Source: Rhynchopus euleeides
Lineage: Eukaryota > Euglenozoa > Diplonemea > Diplonemida > Diplonemidae
Direction: 5' to 3'
Assembly (NCBI GenBank): GCA_963210315.1
Contig: OY723242.1
Coordinates: forward strand, 1,736,001-1,800,000
Length of the DNA: 64,000 nucleotides
Under the pieces are notes generated by a model. The model ran no database searches and was not told where the DNA came from. It worked only from the letters and a program-made list of their open reading frames with translations. The position numbers were made by a program, and so were the translations under genes. Shown here in pieces: positions 29,017 through 40,197 of this stretch. The stretch's first letter is position 1. Every line of letters begins with the position of its first letter.

Positions 29017-31890
29017 GGAGGGTGTCCTAAATTTAGGAAATTTTTGAAAAATTTGGAAAAATTTGGGGGATTTTCTGAAAAAATGGCGAAAAAAAGGGTG
29101 TGGGGAGTTGGGTCCAGTTTAGCAAAGTCCGTGTATTTGGACGCGGCCCCTCAGATAAGGAAGCCGCGTCTCAGGTGCAGGATGTGGGGTGTTGTCGATT
29201 TTTCAGGGTTCGACATTCTCGGGCTGGACGGAGAGAAACGGTGGGTGCAACTCTGATCAGAAAAAACTTCAACCGAAAAAACGGGGTGTAGCTCCCTGAC
29301 TGACGAGCAGCGGGAGGTGGCGAAGAGAAGCTCCTCATGCGTGGCGGCCTCCCTCGTTCGCGGCGGGTGAGGCATCCGGGGGTACGAGAGTGGCACCTGC
29401 CTGAGTTCTTTATGGAACCCACAAACCTGGGTGGTAGCCGGCCTCACGGATGTGAGGTTGGAAATGCTCCGGGAGACAGCCGATGGCGCCTCAACGCCAC
29501 AGGCTATCGTTGCCGGCATGGTGCCCATATGATGCAAGATGAGCGGGGGAATCCGCGAACTTCGGGAACTATCAGGTAGTTTGAACGCTGAAGACTGCCC
29601 CGCCAGGCTGAATGGGAGTCACAACGCGATGAGGAACAAGGATCAGCAGCGCCCTTTGCGGCAAACACAGGGCAGCTCTCCCTGAGCAGCTGGGAATGAA
29701 ACGGGACGGAACTAACGAGCAGCGAAAATGGTGCAGAGCACCAGTAACCACAACGAGTCCATGACACAAGTGGAACTGCAGACACGGGGCAGCCAAGAAA
29801 CGGACGCAGTCGCGGAGACCACCTCCACTGTCAGAACGAGCAGAACTGAGAGACACTCAATGGGATGGAGCGGAATCACTGTAACGGGGACACACTGATG
29901 GCACACAGGACAGACAGACAGAAGTCAGAGTGAAACGGTTGTACAAAGGGCTCGGCTTTACCGACGTCCTTAGTACAGAGTGAAACGACGACGCCGCCGA
30001 AGGCGGCTAATCCGCCGCCCGAAGGGCGGCGGAAAAATTTTTGGGGTGTTTTTGGGTGAAAAACCGGGCAACCTGGGCCCTTTGGGACCACATAGGCCAG
30101 GAAAGGCCAAAATTTTCGATTTTTTTCGGAAATTTTTCGGTTTTTCAGAGTGTGGCAGTCCGCAGATACAGATTTTCGGGTCGGAAAAAAAAAAATTTTT
30201 CGACCCAAAAAAATCGGATTTTTTCGGGGAGGGTCTCCGGTGGCCCCCCCTGGATTTCCTGATTTTTCCCGATTTTTCCTGATTTTCGGATTTTGCTCGA
30301 AATTTGCCCTTGTGTCAACCAGTGGCAAAATTTTCGGAAAATCGGGAAAAATCAGGAAAATCCGGAGAACCGGACACCCTCCTAGATTCTGGGGGGGTGA
30401 AACGGCGGAAAAATTTTTGGGGTGTTTTTGGGTGAAAAACCGGGCAACCTGGGCCCTTTGGGACCACATAGGCCAGGAAAGGCCAAAATTTTCGATTTTT
30501 TTCGGAAATTTTTCGGTTTTTCAGAGTGTGGCAGTCCGCAGATACAGATTTTCGGGTCGGAAAAAAATTTTTTTTTTCGACCCAAAAAAATCGGATTTTT
30601 TCGGGGAGGGTCTCCGGTGGCCCCCCCTGGATTTCCTGATTTTTCCCGATTTTTCCTGATTTTCGGATTTTGCTCGAAATTTGCCCTTGTGTCAACCAGT
30701 GGCAAAATTTTCGGAAAATCGGGAAAAATCAGGAAAATCCGGAGAACCGGACACCCTCCTAGATTCTGGGGGGGTGAAACGGCGGAAAAATTTTTGGGGT
30801 GTTTTTGGGTGAAAAACCGGGCAACCTGGGCCCTTTGGGACCACATAGGCCAGGAAAGGCCAAAATTTTCGATTTTTTTCGGAAATTTTTCGGTTTTTCA
30901 GAGTGTGGCAGTCCGCAGATACAGATTTTCGGGTCGGAAAAAAATTTTTTTTTTCGACCCAAAAAAATCGGATTTTTTCGGGGAGGGTCTCCGGTGGCCC
31001 CCCCTGGATTTCCTGATTTTTCCCGATTTTTCCTGATTTTCGGATTTTGCTCGAAATTTGCCCTTGTGTCAACCAGTGGCAAAATTTTCGGAAAATCGGG
31101 AAAAATCAGGAAAATCCGGAGAACCGGACACCCTCCTAGATTCTGGGGGGGTGAAACGGCGGAAAAATTTTTGGGGTGTTTTTGGGTGAAAAACCGGGCA
31201 ACCTGGGCCCTTTGGGACCACATAGGCCAGGAAAGGCCAAAATTTTCGATTTTTTTCGGAAATTTTTCGGTTTTTCAGAGTGTGGCAGTCCGCAGATACA
31301 GATTTTCGGGTCGGAAAAAAATTTTTTTTTTCGACCCAAAAAAATCGGATTTTTTCGGGGAGGGTCTCCGGTGGCCCCCCCTGGATTTCCTGATTTTTCC
31401 CGATTTTTCCTGATTTTCGGATTTTGCTCGAAATTTGCCCTTGTGTCAACCAGTGGCAAAATTTTCGGAAAATCGGGAAAAATCAGGAAAATCCGGAGAA
31501 CCGGACACCCTCCTAGATTCTGGGGGGGTGAAACGGCGGAAAAATTTTTGGGGTGTTTTTGGGTGAAAAACCGGGCAACCTGGGCCCTTTGGGACCACAT
31601 AGGCCAGGAAAGGCCAAAATTTTCGATTTTTTTCGGAAATTTTTCGGTTTTTCAGAGTGTGGCAGTCCGCAGATACAGATTTTCGGGTCGGAAAAAAATT
31701 TTTTTTTTCGACCCAAAAAAATCGGATTTTTTCGGGGAGGGTCTCCGGTGGCCCCCCCTGGATTTCCTGATTTTTCCCGATTTTTCCTGATTTTCGGATT
31801 TTGCTCGAAATTTGCCCTTGTGTCAACCAGTGGCAAAATTTTCGGAAAATCGGGAAAAATCAGGAAAATCCGGAGAACCGGACACCCTCC
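29017..31890. mobile_element. Satellite-bearing element with GGAGGGTGTCC ends
   Basis: Ends GGAGGGTGTCC and GGACACCCTCC are flanked by TTA (29014-29016 and 31891-31893). The left third has A/T-rich start sequence and about 800 bp without a convincing gene. The right two thirds are a 377-bp tandem array. A second copy begins at 63711 in the opposite orientation, also after TAA. Confidence 0.75.
30027..31890 (+). repeat. 377-bp tandem satellite, about 4.9 copies
   Basis: Units start near 30027, 30405, 30782, 31159 and 31536 and are almost identical apart from an A/T-run difference in the first. Each contains GGCGGAAAAATTTTTGGGGTG, many GATTTTTC/GAAAAATC inverted words, and GTGTCCGG-complement ends. 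Open frames of 126-204 codons recur on both strands at exact 377-bp steps, which shows they come from the repeat and not from selection for protein. Confidence 0.9.
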
Positions 31891-34708
31891 TTATAGAGTT
31901 TTAACGGCGCCGCGTTGCTGACGGTGGGGTAAACAGAGCCCAGGCGGGTATTACCTACCGCTTTGTATGCCTTGCTTAGGGTGTCCCCTTTTCACCAGTC
32001 AACATGCGTGCATGCCTCCGTCCTAGGTCACCAATGATCGTGCCTCAAGAAAGTGTACAGTTCCTTCCCAGTAGCCCTTCCGTTCTGCAAGTCCGAATCA
32101 CGCAGTCCCTCGAATCCATGGTGCTTTCCAGAAAATTCAGAAACCCACCCACGGTCAAAGTTGAAAGGGGGCCGTGACCAGAGGCTATAAACGTTTAAAA
32201 GTCTTTCGCAAGCCGAAGTCGTACGACAGACCACGGGAATGACAGAAAACAGCAGACGGGTTTGACCCCGCTGCTGCTCCTCGACAGACCCGCAACCAGC
32301 GCCAGAGCCAACTGCAAGCGTGACATACATACCGTAGCGTCGAAAAGAGAAGTTATGCACAACGACCCGTGTGGTCGAAGTGGCTAACCCTGTGAGACAG
32401 AATTGACGCTGGAAAATCCACCATTTTGTGGGCGTCAAGACTGGTGGTGTGGTGGCTGTCCTGTGTCATCTTGCACTCCTGAGAGCGCAATCTACAGGAC
32501 AACAGAGGCAACAATGGATGTAGGAAGACAGGAGGGCTGGGTGGGGGCAAGGTCGACGTACACCCCCCCCCCCCTCTCTACTTCAACGCACGACTACAAC
32601 CCCCCCTCCTCACTTCTACATCTCCCATATATACCCCCACCCCCGTCGTTCAGATCTACCGTACCCATGAAAATACGGCCGCGGGGTGTGACACCCCCCC
32701 CAACTTACCTGTCCTGTAGATTGCGCTCTCAGGGGTGCAAGATGACACAGGACAGCCACCACACCACCAGTCTTGACGCCCACAAAATGGTGGATTTTCC
32801 AGCGTCAATTCTGTCTCACAGGGTTAGCCACTTCGACCACACGGGTCGTTGTGCATAACTTCTCTTTTCGACGCTACGGTATGTGTGTCACGCTTGCAGT
32901 TGGCTCTGGCGCTGGTTGCGGGTCTGTCGAGGAGCAGCAGCGGGGTCAAACCCGTCTGCTGTTTTCTGTCATTCCCGTGGTCTGTCGTACGACTTCGGCT
33001 TGCGAAAGACTTTTAAACGTTTATAGCCTCTGGTCACGGCCCCCTTTCAACTTTGACCGTGGGTGGGTTTCTGAATTTTCTGGAAAGCACCATGGATTCG
33101 AGGGACTGCGTGATTCGGACTTGCAGAACGGAAGGGCTACTGGGAAGGAACTGTACACTTTCTTGAGGCACGATCATTGGTGACCTAGGACGGAGGCATG
33201 CACGCATGTTGACTGGTGAAAAGGGGACACCCTAAGCAAGGCATACAAAGCGGTAGGTAATACCCGCCTGGGCTCTGTTTACCCCACCGTCAGCAACGCG
33301 GCGCCGTTAAAACTCTATAAGGGGAGGTTTGGCATGTCGCACTGTTCGTCGCATTCAGCGGGGGAGCCAGTGGACGTGTGGAGAGGGGTGTACAGTTCTG
33401 AAACAGTAGTCTGGCTCTGAGGGGGCGAATCACGTGTGGGAGTGTGGGAGGGAAGTCCTGAGATGAAGTGGTGCGATCCTTGGGGGGGCGAAAGTTTCAT
33501 TTGCCTTTGGTCAAGGCCTTTTCAAACAAATTCGACCACGGAGCCTAGTAGCTGGTCCCTCGAATAGCACAAGTCTATGACAGGTCCCGGCACGAGGTTG
33601 CCTGCTATCGCAAACCCCCGGGGTCAGCCCGAGGACCCCCCCTTTAGCCCCCAGCTGGGGGAGGGGTTCAGTACCACTTTTTCGCCCGGCCAAAGGCCCC
33701 CCCTGAGTGGGGGGCCTGTGTGCTGACCCCCCCTGCCCCCCCTGAGCACTGCTCAGGGGGGGTCTGGGGGGACCCCCTGGCCTACGGCTGGGGGGGGGCC
33801 TGTGTGTACTGGATAGTTTAGGTGGCATTTGCGATAATGCCACTTTTTTTCCGCGATAATGCCACTTTTTCAGTACCACTTTTTTGGCCTGTGCCCCTGT
33901 GGCCTGGCCAAAGCCCCCTGGGCCCCCCCTGAGCGGGGGGCCTGTGTGTACTGGATCGTTTAGGTGGCATTTGTGATAATGCCACTTTTTTTCGCGATAA
34001 TGCCACTTTTTCAGTACCACTTTTTTGGCCCGGCCAAGGCCCCCCCTGAGTGGGGGGCCTGTGTGCTGACCCCCCCTGCCTGAACCTGAGCACTGCTTAG
34101 GGGGGCTCTGGGGGCCCCCCTGGCCTACGGCTGGGGGGGGGCCTGTGTGTACTGGATAGTTTAGGTGGCATTTGCGATAATGCCACTTTTTTTTCGCGAT
34201 AATGCCACTTTTTCAGTACCACTTTTTTGGCCTGTGCCCCTGTGGCCTGGCCAAAGCCCCCTGGGCCCCCCCTGAGCCCTGGCTTGGGGGGGCCCTGTGG
34301 ACCCCCTGGCCTACGGCTGGGGGGGGGCCTGTGCGTACTGGATAGTTTAGGTGGCATTTGCGATAATGCCACTTTTTTTTCGCGATAATGCCACTTTTTT
34401 GGGTGCCACTTTTTTCTTCGCGATAATGCCACTTTTTTTTCGCGATAATGCCACTTTTTTTTCGCGAAAATGCCACTTTTTGAAAAGTGGCATTATCGCG
34501 AAACTTTCAAAAAAACAGGGCATTATCGTAAATAACCCTTTTTAGGGGGGCTTATGACCCCCCCTACCCCCCCCCCCCCCTATAATGGATGGGATGTGGA
34601 TGAGCATAACAAAGCAATTGACCCCCCCCCCCTTTTACACAACAACCACACGTGTGTGCGGGCAGCCAAGGTGACAAAAAAGGCCAGCGTCTCGCACCCC
34701 CCCCCCTA

Positions 34709-36240
34709 GGGGTGGTCTTAAGCTGTTAACCTGGCCAATTTTTCACCATCGGCGTCTGGGGGCCAAAAACGTCATCAAACCTGAAAATATGACCCCTGGG
34801 ACCCCAGAAACACAAGTCCGCCCGGTTTTGGGCACTTTTGAGCACTTCTGAGCAGTTTAGTCGTGTTCCGGAAAAATGTACCACAAAGCTGTACCTCAGC
34901 CCCCCCTGGGCAGAAGGCAGAATCGCAAACCATCATGTCTCGCAGTGATCCAGTCAGCGGTGTTGCCAACCGTGCTGCCCGACGATACGTGGGGTCAAAA
35001 GTGCAACATGACAACACCTTGTTTGCGGTGTGACATGCGAGACAGTAGAAAATTACCCCGGAAACAAGGGGTCATAGGTACTAGAGGAGGGGCATGCTTC
35101 CAGCCCCTTCAGACCTTCAGGCGCATCGGTTGCATCTCCACTCGATGCGGGAGAATCGCTGATCGGACTGGCATAGTGCATCAACTGCAGGCATATCGAG
35201 CAACAGAGGAGCACTGTGCCACTTGCGAAATCACTTGTGTCAGAATCTGTGTGCACATGTTCTTGGGCCAGTGACAGTGAGAGTGGCAGTGAGCCATCCG
35301 ATGACCATGAAGAAGGGGGCATGGACTGGTATCAGACATCAGCAGTGCACCGAAGATGGCCCCATAAGGATGTATGAAAGGCTGAAGACTACAATGTCAA
35401 AGTTCAAGCCGTACAACAAGGACGAGGGGGTGCAACTCGGCTGTCCAGGCAGCTACGCACGAACGGGCAGAGTCCCCACACTTCTGCCATAGCCCACATC
35501 CAAAGCACACTCGGTAACTGTGATTTCCAGGCACAGTTCGATCCGTGTGTTGTGTTCACACAGATCCCACGGTTGGCATATCCAGTGGTTGCGGCAGTCC
35601 CGCCTGCGCACCTGGGTATACTCCGTTGTTCAACGTACCGCATAGTCTGACAGCTGCACGGCACCCTCACCCCGCAGCAGCGTCTTTTATGTTCAGTTGT
35701 GTGCATCGAGTGGGAAGCCACCACAATGCCCTCCTCCCCACCCCCCCGTTTTGTTTCCCACTAATACACGTTGAGGCCTTCGCTCTGGGGTGGCCAGGCG
35801 GCAGCCCGCCCTCTGGCGATTATGTCTATGTGGCACCACCTGCACCAACCTGTGGCCGTATAGTTGTACCATCTTCGGCCAAAGAAAATAGGCATGAGAT
35901 CACGGCCTTCTGTGTCTCTTGCCGCTAAAAGTGAGTGGTTGTTCCTCGTACGCACTCTGGCGTCTGTGCGAGAGTGCGGAGGTCCACATAGTGACGGAAG
36001 GGCTTGAATCAGCCATTGAGACCTCCCGACTAAGGGTGGTGTGGTACAACTTTGTGGTACATTTTTTGGAATTGCAAACTAGGTGCTTCTGGAGGCTCTA
36101 AACCGCCCGAAACCGGGCGCAGATGCATTTCCGGACGTCTGGGGGTCGAATTTTCAGGTTTGGGTCACTTTTTGGTCCTTGTACGCAAAAGTTTGATTTT
36201 TTGGCCAGGTTAACGTTTTTAAAGGGCTTAAGACCACCCC
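34709..36240. mobile_element. Decayed relative of the composite element (family GGGGTGGTCTTAAGC)
   Basis: Ends GGGGTGGTCTTAAGC and GCTTAAGACCACCCC lie in TA within poly-C. Subterminal ATGTACCACAAAG/CTTTGTGGTAC words parallel the ATGTACCTCAGTTT arms of the element at 26426. Internal sequence retains pieces of the same gene (GTGCATCAACTGCA at 35177 and at 26942; GTGAGAGTGGCAGTGAG at 35277) but is broken by stops and shifts. 34567-34708 between the two elements is C-rich filler. Confidence 0.7.
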
Positions 36241-36371
36241 TACCCCCCCCCCCCCCCCTCACACCCAGTCACGCTCCGTTCTCGCTCTGCCGCAACCCCA
36301 CATCACCTTGAAGGGTCTCGAGCCCTGCGCAGCCGCACTGCACGGTGCCCGCGGCCTGCGGTCGGGCCACA

Positions 36372-37430
36372 ATGGGGAAGCGTTCACCTCTGTACTATAT
36401 GGCGGTTGCCTGCAACGGGGGCCTGGCAGCAGGTCTGGTGTACGACTTTCAGAATCAGCACAAACTGCGCCTGGCGAGGGGCGAGTGGCAGCCCCTGCAG
36501 GCCGCCACGCGTATCGTGAATCTGCTGAACCCATACCAGCCGGAGCTGGGGACTGAGGATCTGGCACAGTATGACGGAGTTGATGGGCGGAAGGTATGCA
36601 GGTTAACCTGGTCACAAGAGAGACGCTGAGTGTTCACAAGATGGCGGGAAGGCACCGCGGGGGTGGGAGGTGGGAGACAGACAAACCGCCAGGGCAAGGA
36701 CGGCGGTGAGTTGTTGATTGCTTTTGTTCTGTCCCCCCCCCCCCCCCCTCCGCACGGTGCATTGATCTGCCTTGCACAACATATCCGGTGTAGTGACTAC
36801 AAAAAGGACCAACATTGCAAGAAGGTGCTGGGAGACTTACTTCTCCATTCACTCTCGGCGATCAAAACCCCCTCCGCACGGTGGACAGGACGGATGGGAT
36901 TCCCACCGGCGACCATCGCCCACAGGGGAGACGGACGTGTCCCCTCCATGGGAGAACGTGGGGTATCCTAGATGTCCCATGGAAGATGGCGTGTCCCTGG
37001 GAGGGGGGACGTACACCTCCCCTGTGGGATAGCGATCATCTCTCGTACCCAGCTGCCGTAAACATTGTGGCCTGAAACACGCACACACACACACAACGGC
37101 GTGGTCAGTGCCCTATCAAGAGTACGCTACGCAAACTCTGGTTTCAAAGCACACACACACCCACAACAGCTGTACTTCTCTGCTGGTGGGAAGGTGTACG
37201 ACGCAACAAACAGCGACTCTTTCCGCGCTGCCTACCCACAGTACGCAGGGAATGACGCCACATTCTCCCTCGCAAGACTTTCCCTCGAGTCAAGGGACGT
37301 GGGTCGCACTGACTGGGACAGCCTGACCACAGAGGACCTGGTCGTCATGGATGACTGGTTGGCGTACTTTGACCAGACGCTGCTGTGTGTCGGCACTCTC
37401 CGTGATTGGCGCCGCCCCTCAGAAAACTAG
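36372..37430 (+). CDS. MAPR-family (cytochrome b5-like heme-binding) protein, two exons
   Basis: Exon 1 is 36372-36593 and exon 2 is 37170-37430 (160 residues). The intron 36594-37169 starts GTATGC, ends CCACAACAG and is phase 0. The join gives TEDLAQYDGVDGRK followed by LYFSAGGKVYDATNS, the diagnostic start of a MAPR (PGRMC/neuferricin) domain, then YPQYAGNDATFSLARLS and LVVMDDWLAYFDQTLLCVGTL, matching the family's fAGrDAsraLa and W-x-x-F-x-x-x-x-x-VG-x-L. MAPR proteins bind heme through a Tyr and support P450 or sterol metabolism at ER or other membranes. A short apolar segment near residues 8-22 could be a weak anchor. The intron holds a SINE-like repeat and a poly-C run. Confidence 0.75.
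36760..36867 (+). mobile_element. SINE-like repeat in the MAPR gene intron, 16-bp target duplication
   Basis: A 108-bp unit from CATTGATCTGCCTTGCAC to GGCGATCAAAA is flanked by CCCCCTCCGCACGGTG (36744-36759 and 36868-36883). It shares GACTACAAAAAGGAC and AAGAAGGTGCTGGGAGAC with the copies near 38255, 50109 and 63257. Confidence 0.75.
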
Positions 37431-38423
37431 GCACCCCCACCCACCCACCACCCACCTATCCTGCGCGTGTTGCAGTGGATTGCATCAATGGTGCGCCGGG
37501 CGGGGTGGGAGGCAGCGTTCACCCGGGAGGTCTGAGGGCCCCAGGGCGGGAGGGGGGGGGCGGGGCGGGCGGGTGTGTGTGGAGCAGACGTTTACTTCTG
37601 GTGAGGTTCAACTCGATTGCAAGAAACGATTTCATCCCCCTGTGCACCACACTGGATATCACGGGAAAGCCAGGGCGTCCGGTGTGCGCTCTCGACTGCT
37701 GCAAATAATACTCACGTGGATGTGTGGTGTCAGTGGAGGGTACGAGCAGCACGACCTCTACTGAACAGCAATGTTCCCGTGTCTATGTGTGTGTGCAGAG
37801 CGGTGTGCTTACCTGTGGGATTGAAGGGGTGGGTTACTGGTCTGACCCGACTCGGTACCACCGGCGCTTTCCAAAAACAAAAGGTTTGTGTGTGTGTTGT
37901 GCGTGCTCGGTTGTTTGTCTGCCCTTTTTCATTCACCCAATGGAGTCTCATGGACTTGCAGGCGACCAAATGGCTGCCGCCACACCCCACCCACCCACCA
38001 GAAGTGCTCCTGCAAAGGGTTGAATGACTCAAAGGAGGCGTACATCCTCAGGATGTATCGTTTGCTTGCGCCGAACCACGGCCATCACCACCGGGGTCCC
38101 GTACACCACGTGGCGGCTTGCGTGCATCTGACACGAGCTTGCTCGTTGCGCCATGGAGGGACCAACGCATCCGAGCGGCGTGTCGTGGAGGGGTGGCTGC
38201 TTCTGCTTCCCTACCCCCAGGACCCACTTCCAACTGCATCCCTCCCCAGCCTCCCCAGCCGCCTTGCACAGCAGACCCGGTGTGGTGACTACAAAAAGGG
38301 CAAATATTGCAAGAAGGTGTTGGATGGCTTGCCGTTGCCTTCCACTCTCGACAATCAAAAAAAACCCCCCCCCCTCCATTTGCTACCCGCACTACCCACA
38401 CCACCCCATCCCCGCCCCAGGAA
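37431..38423. other. Intergenic / 5' leader with a second SINE-like repeat
   Basis: 38270-38358 repeats the GTGGTGACTACAAAAAGGGC to CAATCAAAAAAAA unit, followed by a C-run and CCCCGCCCCAG at 38410-38420. This looks like the 3' end of a 5'-UTR intron of the next gene. No other gene is supported; poly-purine and CA-rich sequence fill the rest. Confidence 0.5.
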
Positions 38424-39236
38424 ATGTCGGCTCAAGGCACGCCCGACCGGCGGAGCCGGGTGTCAAACGATGCCTCTGGCATGCTGCGCCAGGCCCTCGA
38501 GGGGCATTACTCGGGGTGGCAGCAGAAGCAGGAGCTGAAGGTGCGCCGCTTCGTGGAGGAGACCCTGGACAGGGGCCTCACCAACCTGCACGACCCCATG
38601 CTGTGGGGGCACAACTCGATGAAGTTTCTGACTTCAGATGACCCGCATCCGAAGTGGATGAGCGACGCCGAGGCGCTGGACATGCTGTATGGCATCGCAG
38701 AGCAGATGCTGGCCGACATGGGTATCGACCGCTACCACCTCGACCACGGCGTGCGTGATTTTGCAGGCGGAAAGAGCTTTACTTTCTTCCGGCTCTGCAA
38801 TGACGCCGAGACATCGCTGCAAAACTGGATCACCGAGCAGACCGTCAAAACAATCGAATGCGTCGAAGAGGCTGTGAAGGTCATGACAAAAGCTGCCGCA
38901 AACGGTGACGCCGACGTGTGGGCGAAACTGCCCTCCGGGCGGTTTTCGAACTATCTCCTGAAGGACGAGCCCCTTCCGGTGGGCCTTACGCGCGACCAGG
39001 CTGTGAACGAGATCACCAAGATCGTGCTGAACGTGTTGGACAAGGAATTCGACCTCCCCGGCGTCGAAGTCGCAACCATGGGGAGCATGATGAGCGGCAC
39101 TTACTTCAAACTGACGTACCGCATCCCGCTGCCGGCGTCGTCTCCAACGCAGTCCCGACGCACGCCCCCGAGCTCCGTCCGCTCCCCTCCGTCGGCCTAT
39201 AAGTCGCCCGGCTCAGCACGGCGGGCGATGCACTGA
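38424..39236 (+). CDS. Conserved-looking hypothetical protein, 270 residues
   Basis: ATG 38424 lies three bases after a CCAG splice acceptor. The frame runs to TGA 39234-39236 with balanced globular composition: LHDPMLWGHNSMKFLTSDD, MLADMGIDRYHLDHGVRDFAGGKSFTF, then helices WITEQTVKTIECVEEAVKVM and EITKIVLNVLDKEFDLPG. The last ~35 residues are Ser/Pro/Arg-rich and probably disordered. No transmembrane segment or catalytic motif is recognised. The gene is well supported by length and codon use, but function is unknown. It could have upstream non-coding exons. Confidence 0.65.
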   Translation: MSAQGTPDRRSRVSNDASGMLRQALEGHYSGWQQKQELKVRRFVEETLDRGLTNLHDPMLWGHNSMKFLTSDDPHPKWMSDAEALDMLYGIAEQMLADMGIDRYHLDHGVRDFAGGKSFTFFRLCNDAETSLQNWITEQTVKTIECVEEAVKVMTKAAANGDADVWAKLPSGRFSNYLLKDEPLPVGLTRDQAVNEITKIVLNVLDKEFDLPGVEVATMGSMMSGTYFKLTYRIPLPASSPTQSRRTPPSSVRSPPSAYKSPGSARRAMH

Positions 39237-39560
39237 GGGGTGGGGTGGGGTGGGGTGGGACGGGGTGCGGGTTCTGGTGGCGTGAATTGAGTCGAATCTC
39301 AGCAGAACTGGGCGGGGGTGTTGTAGAGAGCTGGGTGGCCCTGCTTGCTCAAGTGCCACGAGAGACGTCCCAACAAGATATGTGCATGGGGTGGGGGTGG
39401 GGGGGGGGGGGGCGTGGGTTCTTGCTTTTTGACATCCCCCCCGGCCCCACCCTCCCCAAAGTGCTTTCCCTACGCTGCGCGCAAGAAAGAGACAAAAAAG
39501 GAACGAAGAATCGTGCACGCGTGTAAAAATATTCATAAAAGCGCCCCCCCCCCCCCCCTA
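39237..39560. other. Intergenic, G-rich then C-rich
   Basis: Contains GGGGTGG runs just after the stop, a G-run near 39402-39412 and a poly-C run at 39544-39558. No gene. Confidence 0.4.
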
Positions 39561-40195
39561 GGGCAGTGATGTAGAAATACGGTCGGATACGGTGATTTTT
39601 CAAAATCGGGATACGGATACGGATACGGATACGTATCCGGATACGGGATACGCTCTGCCTACCAAAGTGGACCCAGCCCAGGTAAGCTGGTGCTAGGGAA
39701 TGTGGGCAGCTGCCCTTGTCGTTGGGTAACGTGCCCGTTGTGGAGCGGGCACGTTGCTCTGCTATGTCCCCTTCAGGGTGTGGTGTGCACCCTCCTCCTC
39801 ATCCCCCTTGGGGGCACAGCCACGGATGATCCCAGACCCTCCCAGAAGGGGATGCAGCAGGCTCATGTCAGAGGCCAACATGCACTCAATCCGCTGCAGA
39901 ACCTACACATGACCGTCTTCCGCCCATTGGTCCCCTTGACCGTCCCCTGACCGCCACGTCCACCACGAGCATTCTTGGTGCAGCATTGGTTCCAGATCCC
40001 GTCACCGTCTTCAGCACCGCCTGGCGACAGCCTTGGCGACGGCCTTCGTGTGGTGTGCCCGTCTGTACCCTAAGTACTCCCCCACCAAGTATATGGACCG
40101 TATCCTGACCGTATCCTATCGATTTCTGGAAAATTTGGATACGGATACGGATACGGATACGGGTACGTATCCACCGTATCCTAACATCACTGCCC
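39561..40195. mobile_element. 635-bp inverted-repeat element, family GGGCAGTGA, with GGATAC subterminal arrays
   Basis: Ends GGGCAGTGATGT and AACATCACTGCCC, TA on each side, poly-C on the left. (GGATAC)n arrays lie at 39582-39650 and 40136-40185. Termini match the element at 8329, but the subterminal word is different. No gene. Confidence 0.85.
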
Positions 40196-40197
40196 TA

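Larger units (their letters stand above)
27935..34538. mobile_element. Giant fold-back element nested in the composite, 9-bp target duplication
   Basis: Ends GGGTTATTTACGATAATGCC and its complement are flanked by TTTTTAGGG (27926-27934 and 34539-34547). The arms are inverted copies (27935-29016 plus 31894-32498 on the left, 32712-34538 on the right), about 1.7-1.8 kb each around a ~200-bp loop. Subterminal GTGGCATTATCGCG words are repeated many times. The left arm was later split at TTA by the element at 29017-31890. The Gly/Pro-rich frames inside are repeat translations. A 9-bp duplication with very long inverted repeats recalls Mutator-like fold-back elements. Confidence 0.8.
26426..34564. 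mobile_element. Composite 8.1-kb element (family GGGGGGTCATAAGC) carrying its own gene and nested elements
   Basis: Termini GGGGGGTCATAAGC (26426) and GCTTATGACCCCCC (ending 34564) sit in TA inside poly-C. Near-identical inverted arms lie at 26426-26660 and 27716-27930. The right terminus was pushed 6.6 kb away by the insertion of another element at 27935-34538. Without that insert the element would be about 1.5 kb, with one gene between its arms. Confidence 0.8.

Noticed and set aside
29980..31921. Series of 122-204-codon frames on both strands
   Set aside because: They repeat every 377 bp as translations of the satellite unit and share no protein-like features.
28042..34432. Pro/Gly-rich frames (KKWHYREKK, HRPPPSRRPGG type) on both strands
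   Set aside because: They are translations of the GTGGCATTATCGCG subterminal words in the two inverted arms of the fold-back element.
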